Source: Bacteroidota bacterium (GTDB lineage: Bacteria > Bacteroidota > Bacteroidia > Flavobacteriales > Weeksellaceae). From it: DNA of 64,000 nt. The stretch covers positions 31,066 to 95,065 of the forward strand of contig JAFAFC010000016.1 in the NCBI GenBank assembly GCA_023423715.1, written 5' to 3'. Shown here piece after piece: positions 17,576 to 26,616 of the stretch; positions within the stretch are counted from its first letter, which is position 1, and each line of letters opens with the position of its first letter. A program made the translations under genes and the position numbers. The notes under the pieces were generated by a model, which saw only the letters and a list, made by a program, of their open reading frames with translations, ran no database searches and was not told where the DNA came from.

Positions 17576-18052
17576 TTAAAATTTCTCTCCGATTATAGCT
17601 CTTTTTTGAGCCATGATATAGCCATAATGCAGGCTTTCGTGCATGTTGTTGAAAATAATAGCATCCTGAATATTCTTCAAATCCAAACCAAAACTCGTGG
17701 TGTACGGCGTGTAATCTGAAAAGAAATCAGAATCGTAATCTTTCATCAAAATTTTCGCGGTTTCGGTTAACAAAAAAGAAAGATCTTCTACTTCCGATGC
17801 CGAAACATTCAGGTTGGGCAAGGTTCCTTTTTTATAATTTTCAACCCAATACGAATCAATTCGGAATGGATTTCCACTTAAATAATAATGCAATAATTGT
17901 TGGGTTGCTACGCAATGGGCGATGTTCCAATACATATTGTTATTAAATCCATCTGGAATCAGTAAAAGCTCATCCAAAGGGGTGTTTTGTAGCGATTGAA
18001 GAAGGTTTTTTCGTACTTCTCGATGCGCTAAGAAATGATAATTCATTTTCAA
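17576..18052 (-). CDS. DinB family protein
   Basis: A 158-residue four-helix-bundle protein of the DinB/YfiT type. Metal-ligand histidines are suggested by NIAHCVATQQLLHYY in the second helix and by NNMHESLHYGYI near the C-terminus. These folds can act in bacillithiol or other thiol-dependent transfer reactions, but no substrate can be inferred. A second ATG two codons downstream (18046) is also possible. It is first in a minus-strand run that continues into rlmB. Confidence 0.8.
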   Translation of the reverse strand: MKMNYHFLAHREVRKNLLQSLQNTPLDELLLIPDGFNNNMYWNIAHCVATQQLLHYYLSGNPFRIDSYWVENYKKGTLPNLNVSASEVEDLSFLLTETAKILMKDYDSDFFSDYTPYTTSFGLDLKNIQDAIIFNNMHESLHYGYIMAQKRAIIGEKF

Positions 18053-18094
18053 CGGTTCTTAGGGTTCAAAATTAGACTTTTCCAACGAAAATTA

Positions 18095-18102
18095 CAAAGA
18101 TA
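18095..18102 (-). promoter_or_regulatory. -7 element for the DinB-like gene
   Basis: The minus strand reads TATCTTTG, 42 bases upstream of the ATG at 18052. A second TAnnTTTG match (TAATTTTG) lies closer, at 18067-18074. Confidence 0.45.
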
Positions 18103-18244
18103 TACTGCGTCAAAATCACGATTTTAGGCTTGTTTTGTTAGAATTTGTTAAGGTCATTGCTTTTCTTTTGGGATTTCAAATCAAAAATTCTAAAATTTCT
18201 CAGGTTATTATCGGTATTTTAGGCTAGATTAATGTGATTTACTT

Positions 18245-18252
18245 TAAATTTG
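18245..18252 (+). promoter_or_regulatory. -7 element for the Bat operon
   Basis: TAAATTTG matches the consensus and predicts a leader of about 100 bases before the moxR ATG at 18355, unusually long for this window. No clean -33 TTG is seen. Confidence 0.4.
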
Positions 18253-18264
18253 TATCCGTTTATT

Positions 18265-18280
18265 TTTAACAAACTTTAAC
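18265..18280. repeat. TTTAAC direct repeat in moxR leader
   Basis: Two copies of TTTAAC start 10 bases apart (18265 and 18275). A similar pair lies upstream of batC (23207 and 23218). Confidence 0.3.
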
Positions 18281-18354
18281 TAATAATTGGCACTAATTGT
18301 GTTGACAAGTGCGTGTATTTATCGCATTTTTACACCTTATTTTGAAAATAGATT

Positions 18355-19359
18355 ATGGCAGAATTACACCAAGCTGAAGATATTAGACAGCTTACAGAAA
18401 AGGTAAAAGAACAAAACTATTTTTTCACCCTTCTAAAACAAGAAATCAATAAAGTCATTATTGGTCAAGAATATATGGTTGATCGACTTTTGATTGGTTT
18501 GTTGGGAAATGGACATATTTTGTTGGAAGGAGTTCCTGGACTCGCAAAAACGTTGGCTATTAAAACACTTGCTGATGCGGTTCATGGAGATTTTTCTAGA
18601 ATTCAGTTTACGCCGGATCTATTGCCAGCTGACGTTATTGGAACGATGATGTACAGTGTGAAAGAAAATGATTTTAGCATTAAAAAAGGACCGATTTTTG
18701 CGAATTTCGTTCTTGCAGATGAGATTAACAGAGCACCTTCTAAAGTTCAGTCGGCTTTGTTAGAAGCGATGCAAGAAAAGCAGGTAACGATTGGTGATGA
18801 AACAATGCCTTTGCCGAAACCGTTTTTGGTTCTTGCGACGCAAAACCCAATCGATCAGGAAGGAACGTATCTTTTGCCAGAAGCTCAAAGCGATCGTTTT
18901 ATGCTGAAATGTAAAATCGATTATCCTGAATTTGAAGATGAACGCAAAGTAATGCGAATGGTTTCTACAGCGCATCAGCCAACTGTTAATGCCGTGATTT
19001 CGCTTCAAAATATTGTGGATGCTAAAGAATTGATCAACCAAATTTATTTGGACGAGAAAATTGAAAAATACATTTTGGATATGGTGTTTGCAACGCGTTA
19101 TCCAGAAAAATACGGTCTATCCGAAATTAAAGATTACATCAGTTTTGGTGCGTCACCAAGGGCTTCTATTAACTTAGCTGTTGCTTCAAGAGTATACGCG
19201 TTCTTGAAAAATAGGGCATTTGTGATTCCAGAAGATGTGAAAGCAGTTGCTAAAGACGTTTTGCGTCACCGTATCGGATTAACATTCGAGGCGGAAGCAG
19301 AAGAAGTGACATCAGAATCTATTGTTGATCGTATTTTAGCACGAATTGAAGCGCCATAA
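18355..19359 (+). CDS. MoxR family AAA+ ATPase (Bat operon)
   Basis: AAA+ ATPase of 334 residues. The Walker A variant GVPGLAKT is at residues 59-66, the Walker B region has FVLADEINRAPSKVQSALLEAM, and ATQNPIDQEGTYLLPEAQSDRF carries sensor 1 and arginine-finger residues. A C-terminal helical lid follows. MoxR ATPases act as chaperones with von Willebrand A partners; this one heads an operon with DUF58, BatA and BatB. Spacing to the next gene is 26 bases. It is cytoplasmic. The long leader and TTTAAC repeat suggest regulated expression. Confidence 0.93.
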   Translation: MAELHQAEDIRQLTEKVKEQNYFFTLLKQEINKVIIGQEYMVDRLLIGLLGNGHILLEGVPGLAKTLAIKTLADAVHGDFSRIQFTPDLLPADVIGTMMYSVKENDFSIKKGPIFANFVLADEINRAPSKVQSALLEAMQEKQVTIGDETMPLPKPFLVLATQNPIDQEGTYLLPEAQSDRFMLKCKIDYPEFEDERKVMRMVSTAHQPTVNAVISLQNIVDAKELINQIYLDEKIEKYILDMVFATRYPEKYGLSEIKDYISFGASPRASINLAVASRVYAFLKNRAFVIPEDVKAVAKDVLRHRIGLTFEAEAEEVTSESIVDRILARIEAP

Positions 19360-19385
19360 ACTATCTAGAAAAGACTACGATTAGG

Positions 19386-20249
19386 ATGGATATTAAAGAC
19401 ATCGTCAAGAAAGTAAAACAAATCGAAATTCTTACTCGAAGAAAGACCGATGCATCGCTGATGGGTCAGTACCACAGTGCGTTCAAAGGTCAGGGGATGA
19501 CGTTTGCTGAAGTTCGGCAATACCAATTTGGTGACGAAATTCGTAGAATCGATTGGAATAAAACGGCACGTTTCCAGGAACCTTATGTGAAAATAATGGA
19601 GGAGGAGCGTGAACTTTCTGTGGTGTTAATGGTGGATATTTCGGCGTCTATGGATTACGGAACTCAACATTCTTTAAAACGAGAATATGTTGCGGAAATT
19701 TGCGCTAGTCTTGGTTTTACAGCGATTGGAAATAACGATAAAGTTGGTTTAATTCTTTTCGCGGATAAAGTATATAAAGTGGTTCCGCCACAAAAAGGAC
19801 GAAAGCATATGCTTTCTATTATTTCACAAATCCTTTCTACGCCTTATGTTCCTGCGGTTTCTTCGTTGGATAAAGCAATGGAATATATGATGAATGTTTT
19901 CAAAAAGAAATCCTTTGTTTTTATGTTTTCGGATTTTGAAGATGAGTATACTTCCCGTTTATTGGGCGTTGTTTCTAAAAAACATTCGGTTTTGGGCGTT
20001 CGTGTTTCCGATGATAAAGACAATGAAATTCCCGATATTGGATATTCCCTATTTACGGATTCAGAAACTGGAAAACAAATTTGGGTGAACACATCCAATG
20101 CCCGTTGGAGATATCAGTTTGCCGAAGAGCAGAAGCAAAAATACAATCGCGTACGCGAAGATTTTAAAAACGCTTCCGCTGGATATATGAATTTGAAGGC
20201 TGGCGATGATTATGTGAAACAATTTTATCAATATTTCAGAACTAAATAA
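19386..20249 (+). CDS. DUF58 domain protein (Bat operon)
   Basis: A 287-residue DUF58 protein. The signature GQGMTFAEVRQYQFGDEIRRIDWNKTAR is present near residues 36-63. A von Willebrand A-like half follows with a MIDAS-like DISASMD and later KSFVFMFSDFEDE. It lacks membrane segments, as expected for the cytoplasmic DUF58 protein that couples MoxR to membrane vWA proteins. It lies between moxR and the BatD-like gene with short gaps (26 and 3 bases). Confidence 0.9.
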   Translation: MDIKDIVKKVKQIEILTRRKTDASLMGQYHSAFKGQGMTFAEVRQYQFGDEIRRIDWNKTARFQEPYVKIMEEERELSVVLMVDISASMDYGTQHSLKREYVAEICASLGFTAIGNNDKVGLILFADKVYKVVPPQKGRKHMLSIISQILSTPYVPAVSSLDKAMEYMMNVFKKKSFVFMFSDFEDEYTSRLLGVVSKKHSVLGVRVSDDKDNEIPDIGYSLFTDSETGKQIWVNTSNARWRYQFAEEQKQKYNRVREDFKNASAGYMNLKAGDDYVKQFYQYFRTK

Positions 20250-20252
20250 GGA

Positions 20253-21173
20253 ATGAAGCTGATTGAGATGCGCATGAAAACTATTTTTTACACTTTTTTA
20301 TTCATGTTTTTCGGAAGTTTTACTTTCGCACAAACGATGTATTCCAATTTGGATAAAGAAAAAGTGTCTTTAGGCGAACCTGCGATTTATAAAATTAGAA
20401 TTGAAAATTTAGCGGCAAAACCGATTCAAATTGCACCGCGAAATGAGATGTTGCCTTTTCATTTTGAGGTGATTCGAGATTCTATCAATCAACAAGTTGA
20501 TATTTACGAAAGAACGATTGAGTTTGCGGTGTACGAAGAAGGAACGTTTACGATTCCGAAATTTGATATCAAAATTGGTGATCAAGTTTTAAGTACGGTT
20601 CCGTATAAAATAGAAGTTGTTAATTCGGCTAAAAAAGAAGATCAAATCAACGATATCATGAATAACAAGGAAGTAAAACTTGATATTCAGGATTATTGGC
20701 AGATGTACAAATTGTATATTTTAGCGGCTTTGATTGTTATTGCATTGATTATTTTCACGTATTTATTAATTAGATACGGTAAAAAACGGAAATCGGCTCC
20801 AATTGTGACGACCAATCAAACGTTGAAAAAATTAGATGCTTTAAAGAAAAAAGGCTTTATCGAAAGTGGTGACTATCGTTCATTTTATGTGGATTTAATT
20901 GATATTTCTCGAGATTTTCTTTCGCAACAATACCATATTCCAGCGAACGTTTTGTTAACGGATGATTTGATTGCGTATATGAAAACCAAAGATTCCATTT
21001 CGCAAGAAGCTGATAAAGTCGTTGAAGACGTTTTCTTGAGAGGAGACTTGGTGAAGTTTGCAAAAACGTTCCCAGATAGCGCAACGATGGAAAAAGATTG
21101 GAACGACATCCGTGCTATGGTGAAAAACTCCATTAAGGATGTAGAACTTGAAAACTTAAGAAAAGATGTTTAG
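20253..21173 (+). CDS. Membrane-anchored BatD-like partner protein (Bat operon)
   Basis: A 306-residue envelope protein. A signal peptide ending FTFAQ is followed by a periplasmic beta-sandwich that resembles the first part of BatD (LDKEKVSLGEPAIYKIRIENL). A single membrane helix (YILAALIVIALIIFTYLLI) lies at about residues 153-171. The cytoplasmic tail of roughly 130 residues is helical (LKKLDALKKKGFIESGDYRSFYVDL). Such a gene commonly sits between DUF58 and batA in Bacteroidota. The start is uncertain: ATG 20253 or ATG 20274, the latter giving a cleaner signal peptide. It overlaps batA by 8 bases. Confidence 0.75.
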   Translation: MKLIEMRMKTIFYTFLFMFFGSFTFAQTMYSNLDKEKVSLGEPAIYKIRIENLAAKPIQIAPRNEMLPFHFEVIRDSINQQVDIYERTIEFAVYEEGTFTIPKFDIKIGDQVLSTVPYKIEVVNSAKKEDQINDIMNNKEVKLDIQDYWQMYKLYILAALIVIALIIFTYLLIRYGKKRKSAPIVTTNQTLKKLDALKKKGFIESGDYRSFYVDLIDISRDFLSQQYHIPANVLLTDDLIAYMKTKDSISQEADKVVEDVFLRGDLVKFAKTFPDSATMEKDWNDIRAMVKNSIKDVELENLRKDV

Positions 21174-22170
21174 TAATTGGAATTTTGAGTTTTACAGCCC
21201 TTGGTTTCTGCTGCTTTTCTTGCTTTTAGTTCCTATTTTTATTCGGGATCTTACAAAGAAAAGAAAGACGGGAATTAAAGTTCCAACCATCAATAATATG
21301 AAGGAGAACCGTAGTTTTCTATTCATTTTATTCATCTTGAAACTAACGAAATACGGAATCCTTTCGGCTTTAATTATAGCATTAGCAAGACCAAGAACGT
21401 TTTCGGTTTCTCAAGAACGGGATGATACCAAAGGAATTGACATGATTTTGGCGATCGACGTTTCGTATTCCATGTTGGCGCGAGATTTAGAGCCAGATCG
21501 TTTGCAAGCGTTGAAGAAAATTGCAATTGATTTTGTGAACAAAAGACCAAACGACCGAATTGGAATTGTCGCCTATTCAGGTGAAGCGATTGCGAAGGTT
21601 CCGGTGACTTTGGATCATCAGATTTTAAATGAAGAAATCCAAGAACTTAATTCAAATGAATTGTTGCAAGGAACCTCTATTGGTGATGGTTTAGCGGTTT
21701 CGGTTGCCCATTTGAAAGACAGTAAAGCCAAAAGTAAAATCGTGATTTTGATGACTGATGGTGTAAACACGGTTCCAGATGCGATTTCTCCTTTAGTAGG
21801 AGCAGAATTGGCGCGAAATAACAACATCAAAGTGTATACAATTGGTATCGGAACCAATGGATATGCGTTAATGCCGACTGCGGTGGATAGTTTTACGGGA
21901 GATTTAATTTTTACCCAAGCCAAAGTAACCATTGATGAACCAATTTTGCGAGAGGTTTCTCAAATTACGGGCGGAAAATATTATCGAGCGACCTCTACAC
22001 AAAGTTTGGCGGATGTGTATAGTGAGATTAATCAATTGGAAAAATCCGATTTGAAGAGCAATACCTTATTCAATTACGAAGAATATTTTAGAATATTTCT
22101 TTGGATTGCCTTTGGATTATTGCTTTTTGATGCGCTTTTGCGTTGGGTTTTATATAAGAGTATAGTATAA
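21166..22170 (+). CDS. batA: BatA: vWA domain membrane protein
   Basis: A 334-residue membrane protein. Two N-terminal helices flank a basic loop (RDLTKKRKTG). The von Willebrand A domain has a MIDAS DVSYSM at residues 98-103 (D98, S100, S102), with TSIGDG and LMTDGVN as later MIDAS elements. A C-terminal helix (IFLWIAFGLLLFDALL) closes the protein. It binds a divalent metal and probably protein ligands at the envelope. Its stop codon shares its last base with the batB start (TAATG), indicating coupled translation. Confidence 0.9.
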   Translation: MFSNWNFEFYSPWFLLLFLLLVPIFIRDLTKKRKTGIKVPTINNMKENRSFLFILFILKLTKYGILSALIIALARPRTFSVSQERDDTKGIDMILAIDVSYSMLARDLEPDRLQALKKIAIDFVNKRPNDRIGIVAYSGEAIAKVPVTLDHQILNEEIQELNSNELLQGTSIGDGLAVSVAHLKDSKAKSKIVILMTDGVNTVPDAISPLVGAELARNNNIKVYTIGIGTNGYALMPTAVDSFTGDLIFTQAKVTIDEPILREVSQITGGKYYRATSTQSLADVYSEINQLEKSDLKSNTLFNYEEYFRIFLWIAFGLLLFDALLRWVLYKSIV

Positions 22171-23177
22171 TGGAGTTTAGTTTAGGAAATTACACCTATT
22201 TAGCTTTATTGTTGGTTCTTCCCGTTTTGGGAGGGCTTATTTTGAATTATATTCGTTGGCGAAAAGCACGGAAAAATCAGTTTGCAGACAAACGTTTTCA
22301 GGATCATTTATTTCCGAAAACTGGTTTTTTTTCGAAGTTATTTCCAGCGTTATATTTCATTGCATTTTTGTTTTTAATCTTTGCCATTATTGATCTTTTG
22401 GCGGGAAAAGAACAAATGAAAAGTCAGCAAAAAGTGAGTAATGTGATGTTCGTGATGGACGTTTCTAACTCGATGAATGCGGAAGATATTGAGCCAAATC
22501 GTTTAACGGAAGCCAAGAATATTGTCATTAATACCTTGCCGAAATTAGGTTCGGATCGGGTAGGTGTCGTGGTTTTCGCTGGCGACGCCCATAGTATTAT
22601 GCCTTTAACAACGGATTTATCTGCTGCTGAAACGTATATTGCTGGAATCGAAACTTCGATTGTTCAAATTCAAGGAACGGATTTTTTGAAGGCCATTGAA
22701 GCGGCTGTAAAGAAATTTAAAGGGGTGGCGAAAGGAGCTCGGCAAATCGTTTTAATCAGCGATGGTGAAGATAATGAAGGGAAAGAAAATGCGGCCATTG
22801 ATTTAGCTAAAAAAGAAGGAATTCAAATTTCAACGGTTGGTGTCGGAACCAAAGAAGGAGCGCCGGTTCCCGAATATTTTTATGGCCAATTAATGGGCTA
22901 CAAAATGAATCGAAATGGTGAAACAGTAATAAGTCAAAGGCAGGAAAATGCCTTGAAAAATATGGCTAATAAAACGGGCGGAACCTACATTGACGGAAAT
23001 TCTATGGAAGATGCGGTGAGCAAGTTAACGCACCATTTAAAAAACTCAACAACATCATCTACGGTTATGGTTGATAGCCACAATGCGATTCATTATTATC
23101 AATATTTCCTAGCGGTTTCTTTATTCTGCTTTTTGATCATCTATTTGTTCAATCCAAAGCGTGATTTGAATATTTAA
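22170..23177 (+). CDS. batB: BatB: vWA domain membrane protein
   Basis: A 335-residue paralogue of BatA with the same topology: two N-terminal helices, a vWA domain with MIDAS DVSNSM at residues 97-102, TDFLKA and LISDGEDNEGKE as later metal-site elements, and a C-terminal helix (YFLAVSLFCFLIIYLF). In Bacteroides fragilis bat mutants are less aerotolerant; in other bacteria MoxR/vWA systems assist envelope stress resistance. After batB there is a 94-base gap with a second promoter before batC. Confidence 0.9.
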   Translation: MEFSLGNYTYLALLLVLPVLGGLILNYIRWRKARKNQFADKRFQDHLFPKTGFFSKLFPALYFIAFLFLIFAIIDLLAGKEQMKSQQKVSNVMFVMDVSNSMNAEDIEPNRLTEAKNIVINTLPKLGSDRVGVVVFAGDAHSIMPLTTDLSAAETYIAGIETSIVQIQGTDFLKAIEAAVKKFKGVAKGARQIVLISDGEDNEGKENAAIDLAKKEGIQISTVGVGTKEGAPVPEYFYGQLMGYKMNRNGETVISQRQENALKNMANKTGGTYIDGNSMEDAVSKLTHHLKNSTTSSTVMVDSHNAIHYYQYFLAVSLFCFLIIYLFNPKRDLNI

Positions 23178-23206
23178 AACCTTAAAATCAGTATAATACC
23201 AAAGAC

Positions 23207-23223
23207 TTTAACCCAATTTTAAC
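23207..23223. repeat. TTTAAC direct repeat upstream of batC
   Basis: TTTAAC occurs at 23207-23212 and 23218-23223, 11 bases start to start, with another TTAAC at 23241. It echoes the moxR leader repeat. Confidence 0.3.
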
Positions 23224-23256
23224 ATTCTAGACCTTACTTCTTAACAATTAAACGGA

Positions 23257-23264
23257 TATTTTTG
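23257..23264 (+). promoter_or_regulatory. Internal Bat operon -7 element before batC
   Basis: TATTTTTG ends 7 bases before the ATG at 23272, so the transcript would have almost no leader. The -33 region has only a weak TTA. Confidence 0.5.
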
Positions 23265-23271
23265 CAAGAGA

Positions 23272-24015
23272 ATGATGAGAAAACTCTTTTCCGCACTGAT
23301 TTTGGTTATTAATCTGAGCATGCTATTTGCACAAGATCAATACAATGCCTTGATTTTTGAAGGCAATCGGTCATTCGACTCTAAAAACTATGAGAAAGCT
23401 GCAACAAAATATATGGAAGCAGCAAAACTTAAAGCCAATGATTTCGGCTCTCATTACAATATGGGAAATGCTTTATACAAGCAGAAAAAGTACGATGAAG
23501 CAAAAGCGGAATATCAAAAAGCGTTGTCCTACGCTAAAAATCCTGACGACATTAATGCAGCCAATTACAATTTAGGAAACGCCTATATGCAATCCAACGA
23601 CGCAACCAAAGCTGCCGAATTCTATAAAAAAGCTTTAAAGAAAGATCCATACAACGAGAAGATTCGTAAAAACTACGAAATCGCCATGTTGAAAAATAAA
23701 GATCAGAACAAGGATAAAAAAGATCAAGGCAAAGGTGGCGGTCAAGGTGGAAATGGAGACGGTAAAGATCCTAAAGAAGAACAAGACCCGAATGGTAAAA
23801 ACCAACAAGGTGGCGGCAATGGAAATGAAAACCAAAATGGTCAAGGAGAAGGAAAAGACGCTAGTGATCAAAAGAAAAACCAAGGTGGCAAAATGCCGAA
23901 AGACTTAGAAGACGCCATCTTGAATAATATTAAAGGAAGAGAACAAGAAACGGCTCGAAAAATATTAAATAAAAACTCGTATACCGTGCCACAAAGCAAC
24001 GAGAAAGACTGGTAA
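23272..24015 (+). CDS. batC: BatC: exported TPR protein with low-complexity tail
   Basis: A 247-residue protein with a signal peptide ending MLFAQ. About three tetratricopeptide repeats follow at residues 25-140 (DFGSHYNMGNALYKQKKYDEAKAEY, INAANYNLGNAYMQSNDATKAAEFY). A hydrophilic Lys/Asp/Gly/Gln/Asn-rich stretch covers about residues 142-210, and a short conserved C-terminus ends NEKDW. Two adjacent ATG codons (23272, 23275) can start it. Its stop abuts the batD start directly. It likely scaffolds the periplasmic part of the Bat complex. Confidence 0.88.
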   Translation: MMRKLFSALILVINLSMLFAQDQYNALIFEGNRSFDSKNYEKAATKYMEAAKLKANDFGSHYNMGNALYKQKKYDEAKAEYQKALSYAKNPDDINAANYNLGNAYMQSNDATKAAEFYKKALKKDPYNEKIRKNYEIAMLKNKDQNKDKKDQGKGGGQGGNGDGKDPKEEQDPNGKNQQGGGNGNENQNGQGEGKDASDQKKNQGGKMPKDLEDAILNNIKGREQETARKILNKNSYTVPQSNEKDW

Positions 24016-25764
24016 ATGAAGCAAAAACTTTTGCATACTGTATTCTTAATGTTAACTGTATTTATGTACGGTCAGGTAAATATTGGCCTCGTTACAGATA
24101 AAAAAGAATATACAACAAAAGATTTAGTCGTTGTTACCATCGCGGTAGAGATTACAGGGCAAGATTTCGTACGTGAAGGTCCAATCATTTTACCCGATTT
24201 TTCCAAGTTTATTGAACGAGGGAGTTCTTCCCAAATGAACACGTTTCAGGATCCGAATACCAATGAAGTGGTTAGTCAAATGCTTTATTTGGTACAGCTG
24301 CAACCAAGAAAGGCGGGAACATTTAAGATGGGATCTGCGATTGTTCGTGTTAATGGAAAACCGTATAAAACAGAACCTTTTGATATCGGTGTTGAAGAAG
24401 CGGGAGAACCCGTTATTCAAGCGCCGCAAAGCGAAGTTGTTATCAATTGGGAAATGCGTGAACGCGAAGTTTTCGCATATCAGCCTACAGTAGCGACTTT
24501 AAAGGCGTATTCTAAAAATTTCAATAGTCTTAGACGTATTGGTGAAATTATTCTGCCTGTGCAATCCAATGTCGATTTTAAGCCAATTAGCACGAATCGT
24601 TCAGATATTGAGATGAATCAAAGAACGCACATGTTATCTCAGATTTTAGGAATTTATCTTTTATTTCCGAAAGAATCTGGGAATTTAAGCATCAATCCTG
24701 TTATGGTGAAAATGAAAGATCACCATCATGTTAAACAAGACCGAATTCGAGCTCAGAAATCCAATTTGTATGTGAAAGAGTTACCTGATGAGGCGCCTTT
24801 CAATTTTCAAAATGCGGTTGGAAATTATCATGTAGAAGTTTCTACCTCTTCAAAAGAGAAGTTTGTAGAGCTTCACAAACCCATGGAAATTGTTGTTAAA
24901 CTTAATGGTCATGGGAATTTAAGTCCGGACCAACTTCCTGTTTTAAAACAGACGGGGAATTACAAAATTTTCCCTCCGAAAATCATTAAAAATGTAAAAA
25001 CCAATGATTCAGGAATGGTTGGAAGCATTGAGGCGCATTATGTTGTGGTTCCACAAAAAGCTGGAAATTTGAATATTCAAGCAGAAGATTTTGCCTTTTT
25101 CAATCCTGATGAAAAGAAATATGTGAATCTTGGTCAGAAATCACTTCCCGTTAAAGTAATGACAGCAGAGCAAATTGAAGCTTCTAAATCGACTTTGGAG
25201 AAAGTTAATGAATATACAAGTACGGTTTTAAATAACGTACCACTTCCAATGATTAAAGAAGCGGATGTTTCCAAAGATCCCAAAGGAAAGGGAGTTATGG
25301 CATTTTTAGGAAATCATTTTGCCACTTTAAGTTTGGTTGCTGGTTTACTTATTGTTTCGTTGATTTTTATTCGACGAATGAAAAATGCGGAAGTTGAAGC
25401 GAATTCAGGAACAAAAACGAAAATAGAATCTATTGCAGAACTCGAAGAAAAAATAAAAAGCAATCAAAAAGTGGACTTTTCTGCTCGATTGGATTTTATG
25501 AAAAAGGAATTGAATTCAGAAAATGCACAAGGATATTTTCAAGATTTTGATTTTCTAAAAAGAGAATTGAATGATTTTGCTTTAAAACAAGATTTTGCAG
25601 ATTTAAAAGACTTAATACAAGCTAAAGTTTCTGATAAGACCGCAGCAGAATATCAAAGTATTTTAGAAAAAATGCAGATGGAACGGTACGCGCCAGCGCC
25701 ATCAATTGAGCTTTTGAAAGATTTACATCGTGATTTCGCTTTGATTCTTTCAAAAATTTCATAA
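24016..25764 (+). CDS. batD: BatD: BatD/oxygen-tolerance family protein
   Basis: A 582-residue membrane-anchored protein with a signal peptide ending FMYGQ. Several beta-sandwich domains follow in the periplasm (about residues 20-400). KEPFDIGVEEAG-like and GHGNLSPDQLPVL stretches are typical of the BatD family. One membrane helix lies at about residues 434-452 (FATLSLVAGLLIVSLIFI). The cytoplasmic C-terminus is helical and acidic/lysine-rich. It follows batC with no gap. No batE-like TPR/SH3 gene comes after it; the next gene is marC with its own promoter box, so the operon ends here. Confidence 0.88.
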   Translation: MKQKLLHTVFLMLTVFMYGQVNIGLVTDKKEYTTKDLVVVTIAVEITGQDFVREGPIILPDFSKFIERGSSSQMNTFQDPNTNEVVSQMLYLVQLQPRKAGTFKMGSAIVRVNGKPYKTEPFDIGVEEAGEPVIQAPQSEVVINWEMREREVFAYQPTVATLKAYSKNFNSLRRIGEIILPVQSNVDFKPISTNRSDIEMNQRTHMLSQILGIYLLFPKESGNLSINPVMVKMKDHHHVKQDRIRAQKSNLYVKELPDEAPFNFQNAVGNYHVEVSTSSKEKFVELHKPMEIVVKLNGHGNLSPDQLPVLKQTGNYKIFPPKIIKNVKTNDSGMVGSIEAHYVVVPQKAGNLNIQAEDFAFFNPDEKKYVNLGQKSLPVKVMTAEQIEASKSTLEKVNEYTSTVLNNVPLPMIKEADVSKDPKGKGVMAFLGNHFATLSLVAGLLIVSLIFIRRMKNAEVEANSGTKTKIESIAELEEKIKSNQKVDFSARLDFMKKELNSENAQGYFQDFDFLKRELNDFALKQDFADLKDLIQAKVSDKTAAEYQSILEKMQMERYAPAPSIELLKDLHRDFALILSKIS

Positions 25765-25781
25765 TTCTCAAAAAAAATTGA

Positions 25782-25789
25782 TATTTTTG
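25782..25789 (+). promoter_or_regulatory. -7 element for marC
   Basis: TATTTTTG ends 15 bases before the ATG at 25805. No -33 TTG at the usual spacing. Confidence 0.45.
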
Positions 25790-25804
25790 CGAAATTTCTA
25801 ATTT

Positions 25805-26407
25805 ATGGAATTCTTTGAACACTTTGACGTAAAGCAAACTTTATCCGCAACAATGGTACTTTTCGCCGTAATTGATATTTTGGGATCAATTCCTATTATC
25901 GTTAGTTTGCGTAAAAAATTTGGTCATATTGACGCTGGTAAAGCCTCTTTGGTTGCTGGTGCTTTGATGATTGGGTTTTTATTTGTTGGAAACAAGATTT
26001 TGAAATTTTTAGGAGTTGATGTCAATTCATTCGCAATTGCCGGAGCATTTGTCATTTTCATCATCGCGATTGAAATGATCCTAGGAATTGAAATCCAGAA
26101 AAGTGGGGAAACGAAATCCGCTTCCATTGTTCCGATTGCATTTCCATTAATCGCTGGTGCAGGTACATTGACAACGACTTTGTCCTTAAAAGCTGAATAT
26201 TACGATATCAACATCATTGTCGGGATTATCCTGAATACCGTTTTAGTTTACGTCGTTTTGAAAACCGCCAACTGGTTAGAGCAAAAATTAGGTGATGGAA
26301 CGCTGCAAGTTTTGAAAAAAGTTTTCGGAATTATCCTTTTAGCGATCTCTATTAAATTATTTACTGCTAACTTTGCACAGTTATTTCAGACGTACGTCCA
26401 TTTTTAA
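25805..26407 (+). CDS. MarC family integral membrane protein
   Basis: A 200-residue protein with six predicted membrane helices. Conserved MarC blocks are VIDILGSIPIIVSL near the N-terminus and SIVPIAFPLIAGAGTLTTTLSL in the middle. The family (UPF0056) was once linked to multiple antibiotic resistance but that has not held up; its transport role is unknown. A TATTTTTG box lies just upstream. The following small membrane gene starts 11 bases after it and is likely co-transcribed. Confidence 0.9.
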   Translation: MEFFEHFDVKQTLSATMVLFAVIDILGSIPIIVSLRKKFGHIDAGKASLVAGALMIGFLFVGNKILKFLGVDVNSFAIAGAFVIFIIAIEMILGIEIQKSGETKSASIVPIAFPLIAGAGTLTTTLSLKAEYYDINIIVGIILNTVLVYVVLKTANWLEQKLGDGTLQVLKKVFGIILLAISIKLFTANFAQLFQTYVHF

Positions 26408-26418
26408 GAAATTAGATT

Positions 26419-26616
26419 ATGAAAACCGTTTATAAAGTATTTTTAGTATTATTCGTTTTGTTTATTGCATTCAATTTTTATGCGATTGATTACAATTTAG
26501 GCTTTATGCATGAAGATAATACCAAGTATATTTTTTCTTTGGCAGCTGCAATTCTTGGGCTAATTATTGTTTTCGTAATGGATACTTGGAGCCGAGTAGG
26601 TGCTGCTAAGAAATAA
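26419..26616 (+). CDS. Small two-TM membrane protein
   Basis: A 65-residue protein with two hydrophobic helices (about residues 6-24 and 37-56), separated by a short acidic loop (GFMHEDNTKY), and a basic end. It follows marC closely in the same direction. Its last 11 bases overlap the 3' end of the convergent isochorismate synthase gene. I do not recognise a family. Confidence 0.6.
   Translation: MKTVYKVFLVLFVLFIAFNFYAIDYNLGFMHEDNTKYIFSLAAAILGLIIVFVMDTWSRVGAAKK

Larger units (their letters stand above)
18053..18354. other. 302-bp divergent intergenic region upstream of the Bat operon
   Basis: This AT-rich region holds a minus-strand TATCTTTG box (18095-18102) for the DinB-like gene, a plus-strand TAAATTTG box (18245-18252) for moxR, and a TTTAAC direct repeat. 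I see no ORF or structured RNA in it. Confidence 0.6.

Noticed and set aside
18302..18307. TTGACA upstream of moxR as an E. coli-type -35
   Set aside because: There is no TATAAT at 16-18 bases, and no TAnnTTTG at 19-21 bases from it, so it is probably chance.
18355..25764. MoxR/vWA genes as a possible new defence system
   Set aside because: Gene order and partners match the known Bat operon; no nuclease, restriction or effector gene is linked.
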